Positions 14,604 to 16,221 of a DNA stretch of 16,221 nt are shown here, one piece after another. Under the pieces are notes generated by a model that worked only from the letters and a program-made list of their open reading frames with translations, did not search any database and had not been told where the DNA came from. The stretch is from positions 1-16,221 of the forward strand of contig JAFQOH010000077.1 in NCBI GenBank assembly GCA_017403345.1. Reading direction: 5' to 3'. Both the position numbers and the translations under genes were made by a program. The stretch is from RGIG3701 sp017403345 (GTDB lineage: Bacteria; Planctomycetota; Planctomycetia; Pirellulales; Thermoguttaceae). The first letter of the stretch is position 1, and every line of letters begins with the position of its first letter.

Positions 14604-14642
14604 TAAAGGTGGAGGCTGAAAAAATCGGGGCCTCCGCCTTTA
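14604..14642. terminator. Terminator hairpin between yjbQ and the BMC gene
   Basis: A 13-bp stem (taaaggtggaggc at 14604-14616 pairing with 14630-14642, one G-U pair) has a 13-nt loop. It lies 30 bp past the yjbQ stop. Only short T/A tracts flank it, so it is a convincing hairpin but a weaker classical terminator. It could serve both convergent genes. The remaining 14643-14778 holds no other recognisable feature. Confidence 0.7.
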
Positions 14643-14778
14643 GGATGGGAGCTGAACGAAGCTGTGACGGGGCAGGGGAGAAGTCTTTGGGGTGCTGGAA
14701 TTTTTCAAAAAATCTATCCCGCTGCTGCGTTCACTGCGCATGTATCGCAGTACGCTGGTTTTCAGAGGGAGTGTGGAG

Positions 14779-15339
14779 CTAAATGTATTCCATGAGGAGT
14801 TCTTCCGCCGGGTTGGAAATGATGGCCTCCGAGACGAGCAGACCGCGTCGGCGCACTTCATCTGCCGCGGCTTTCGTGCTGGTCTTTACGTCAGAAAGGG
14901 GACCGACGAGCATGAGGAGACCCTTTCCGCCGAGTGCCATGGCGAGATGAAGACGGATGAGTGTGACGTTTCCTGCTTTTGCGGCGAAATCCGAGGCGGC
15001 AAGGATGGAGCAAGCTCCGAATGACTCGACGATCCCCAATGCCGGCACGCGGGTCGAGGGAAGGATGACGGACTGTCCGAGGGCAGCGAAAACAGAGGGG
15101 TGGACTTTCGGACAGACGAGGAAATCGATGACTGCGTCTCCGCCGATGCGGACTCCTGTATCGACGGCAGTCTGCACATCATCGACGCCGCCGCAGATCG
15201 CGATCAGATACTTTCCGGAACAGATCGTACGTCCGAAGAGTACGGAGACGGAGGCCGTCTTCATCATTTCATCCTGCGCGAGCATTCCTTTGCCCACACT
15301 TTGAAATTCGATCACGCCGACGCACATCGTTTTTTCCAT
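14779..15339 (-). CDS. Bacterial microcompartment shell protein with tandem BMC domains (BMC-T)
   Basis: This 186-residue protein has two BMC domains in one chain. Domain 1 is about residues 5-88 (CVGVIEFQSVGKGM, then DEMMKTASV and RTICSGKYLIAI). Domain 2 is about 99-186 (PALGIVESFGACSI, AASDFAAKAGNVTLI, LGGKGLLMLVG). BMC-T proteins form pseudohexameric trimers in the shell of protein organelles and often carry larger pores or redox sites. The linker VCPKVHPSVFAAL is of the kind seen in this group. Cys40 in the pore-region motif TICSGK could line the pore; a metal or Fe-S role is only a possibility. The start at ATG 15339 is set by GTGAGGA about 6 nt upstream; the frame is open further out to 15456, but that part lies in the leader. 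No other shell protein or encapsulated enzyme is in the window, so the compartment type cannot be told. Confidence 0.92.
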   Translation of the reverse strand: MEKTMCVGVIEFQSVGKGMLAQDEMMKTASVSVLFGRTICSGKYLIAICGGVDDVQTAVDTGVRIGGDAVIDFLVCPKVHPSVFAALGQSVILPSTRVPALGIVESFGACSILAASDFAAKAGNVTLIRLHLAMALGGKGLLMLVGPLSDVKTSTKAAADEVRRRGLLVSEAIISNPAEELLMEYI

Positions 15340-15433
15340 ACGGATCCTCACTTCCGGTACTTTCTGTCTGTTTATGAAATGAAACATTCCATATTCTTTA
15401 TCGTTCAGAAGCGGGATCCTCTTGAGACAACTT

Positions 15434-15452
15434 CTAAAAACCACGGTTTTAG
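15434..15452 (-). other. Hairpin in the leader of the BMC gene
   Basis: ctaaaaac and gttttag flank a cacg loop, giving a 7-bp stem with one bulged A (15434-15452). It falls about 20 nt into the predicted leader of about 134 nt. On the minus strand no U-run follows, so it is not a terminator; it may affect mRNA stability or have no role. Confidence 0.35.
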
Positions 15453-15463
15453 GCAAAAGTCAC

Positions 15464-15473
15464 TACAGCTGTA
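15464..15473. promoter_or_regulatory. Palindrome at the predicted BMC transcription start (possible operator)
   Basis: TACAGCTGTA is a perfect 10-bp palindrome whose edge coincides with the predicted +1 (about 15473) of the BMC promoter. That position would suit a repressor site. A single short palindrome can arise by chance. Confidence 0.35.
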
Positions 15474-15479
15474 AACAAA

Positions 15480-15508
15480 ATTATAAAGTGGGGAAAATAT
15501 GTTGTTAA
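15480..15508 (-). promoter_or_regulatory. Promoter of the BMC shell gene
   Basis: On the minus strand, TTAACA (15508-15503), a 17-nt spacer and a perfect TATAAT (15485-15480) make the best promoter match in the window. Transcription would begin near 15473. The 356-bp gap 15340-15695 also holds the leader hairpin, the palindrome and the LRR terminator. Apart from a T-run near 15530-15538, nothing else stands out there. Confidence 0.75.
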
Positions 15509-15619
15509 GGATCGCGCGGGGAAAGTCGTTTTTTTTTGAGGCTGCGTTTAGGGATCCGACTCGTCCGTTCGTATTGGAATTTTAGCCGCTGAAAATACGG
15601 AAGAGCCTCCGTAAGACGT

Positions 15620-15670
15620 CAAGAAAACGCAAGAACGCGGAGTGTGAAACCAAACGCCCACACTCTCCGC
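15620..15670 (-). terminator. Probable terminator of the LRR protein gene
   Basis: An imperfect GC-rich hairpin (gcggag at 15638-15643 with ctccgc at 15665-15670, plus inner gtg/cac pairs past a mismatch or bulge) lies 26 bp past the stop. On the minus strand it is followed by the U-rich stretch gttcttgcgttttcttg. Confidence 0.6.
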
Positions 15671-15695
15671 ATCCTCTGCGCGAAAAATCAAACCG

Positions 15696-16220
15696 TTACT
15701 CTACCTGAAATTTCATCCAATTCTTCTTCGCATACCGTTCCGCCTCCGACCCCGCCTTCCCGTAGATCACCAGATCTTTAGAGCAGTCGTTGAACGCGTA
15801 CTTTCCAATGCTCGTCACGCTGTCAGGGATCGTCACCGACGTGAGGCTACCGCAGCCCCTGAACGCGTCCTCTCCAATGCTCGTCACGCTGTCGGGGATC
15901 GTCACCGACGTGAGGCTGTCGCACCACCAGAACGCGGAATCTCCAATGCTCGTCACGCTGTCAGGGATCGTCACCGACGTGAGGCTCGTGCAGCCGTTGA
16001 ACGCTTCCTTTCCAATGCTCGTGACGCTGTTGGGGATCGTCACCGATGTGAGGCTGGAACAGCCTGCGAACGCGCGATATCCAATGCTCGTCACGCCGTC
16101 GGGGATCGTCACCGACGTGAGGCTGAAGCAGTCGCCGAACGCGGAATCTCCAATGCTCGTCACGCTTTTGGGGATCCTCACCGACTTGAGGTTCTTGCAA
16201 CCACTGAACGCGCCATCTCC
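15696..16220 (-). CDS. BspA-type leucine-rich-repeat protein, C-terminal part (5' end outside the window)
   Basis: The frame is open to the window edge, with sequence GDGAFSGCKNLKSVRIP ahead of the GTG at 16181, so the gene continues to the right and that GTG is internal. The visible 174 residues are about seven 23-residue repeats of the form SVTSIGxxAFxxCxSLTSVTIP, the LRR_5/BspA class known from surface proteins of gut and oral bacteria. The last repeat passes into a capping segment, CSKDLVIYGKAGSEAERYAK, and ends MKFQVE, as is usual for this family. No C-terminal anchor is present, so any export or anchoring signal must be in the missing part. The role is probably surface binding (inference). 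Confidence 0.9.
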   Translation of the reverse strand, partial: GDGAFSGCKNLKSVRIPKSVTSIGDSAFGDCFSLTSVTIPDGVTSIGYRAFAGCSSLTSVTIPNSVTSIGKEAFNGCTSLTSVTIPDSVTSIGDSAFWWCDSLTSVTIPDSVTSIGEDAFRGCGSLTSVTIPDSVTSIGKYAFNDCSKDLVIYGKAGSEAERYAKKNWMKFQVE

Positions 16221-16221
16221 A
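15805..16221. repeat. 69-bp tandem repeats coding for LRR units
   Basis: The core beginning ccaatgctcgt recurs at 15805, 15874, 15943, 16012, 16081 and 16150, and again at the cut edge near 16219, exactly 69 bp apart. About 45 bp of each unit is almost identical at DNA level and about 24 bp varies. Confidence 0.95.

Noticed and set aside
14692..15024. A 110-codon plus-strand frame downstream of yjbQ
   Set aside because: It overlaps the C-terminal half of the BMC gene antisense, has no ribosome site and no recognisable motif.
15805..16221. CRISPR-like array
   Set aside because: The regular repeats are in frame and encode LRR units. The invariant part is longer than the variable part and the whole is a single open frame.
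1..16221. Mobile element or genomic island boundaries
   Set aside because: No transposase, integrase, tRNA gene or paired terminal repeats were seen. The only long direct repeats are the paralogous genes and the LRR units.

Overview
The window suggests a chromosome segment from a Planctomycetes-type (PVC superphylum) bacterium. The main evidence is two adjacent DUF1559 pseudopilin-like proteins, with prepilin N-termini of the FTLVELLVVIAIIGML type and an H-X9-DG motif near the C-terminus. Also present are two very long PEP-CTERM surface proteins, a flagellar FlhA, a tandem-domain bacterial microcompartment (BMC) shell protein and a BspA-type leucine-rich-repeat protein. DUF1559 is a hallmark of Planctomycetes and also occurs in Lentisphaerae and Verrucomicrobia, so I do not name a genus. 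No tRNA, rRNA, CRISPR array, insertion sequence or integrase was seen.

Layout. At 2-514 (+) is the 3' end of an unrecognised membrane-anchored protein. It converges on the minus-strand block across a perfect hairpin terminator at 523-560. From 591 to 10474 everything is on the minus strand. In transcription order this is PEP-CTERM protein B (10474-6842), PEP-CTERM protein A (6574-2951), DUF1559 protein B (2650-1673) and DUF1559 protein A (1574-591). Both PEP-CTERM genes have their own promoter-like sequence and a strong terminator. The DUF1559 pair has up to two promoters in front and 98 bp between the genes. So the block is two tandem paralogue pairs, each making exported or surface proteins. 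Upstream of it, still on the minus strand, are a short-chain dehydrogenase (11584-10751) and flhA (13833-11695).

Right side. flhA diverges from yjbQ (14145-14573, +). The promoter of yjbQ lies at 14017-14044 and its leader of about 95 nt can form several stems. yjbQ converges on the BMC shell gene (15339-14779, -) across a long hairpin at 14604-14642; I see nothing else in 14643-14778. The BMC gene has a near-consensus promoter at 15480-15508, a 10-bp palindrome at the predicted start of transcription and a leader of about 134 nt. At the right edge is the C-terminal part of an LRR protein (minus strand), made of 69-bp repeats and continuing past the window.

How the genes fit together. The DUF1559 and PEP-CTERM proteins are plausibly envelope or extracellular proteins. 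The former would need a prepilin peptidase, the latter an exosortase, and neither enzyme is in this window. flhA, the dehydrogenase, yjbQ and the BMC gene look like independent single-gene units. Nothing here shows that they act in one pathway.

Points worth follow-up: the mosaic similarity between the two PEP-CTERM paralogues (a 290-bp patch about 93% identical); the recurring TTGA..-N16-TAAAAT promoter layout; the solitary BMC-T gene with a palindrome at its predicted start; the yjbQ leader with mutually exclusive stems; and the excess of GGATCC.
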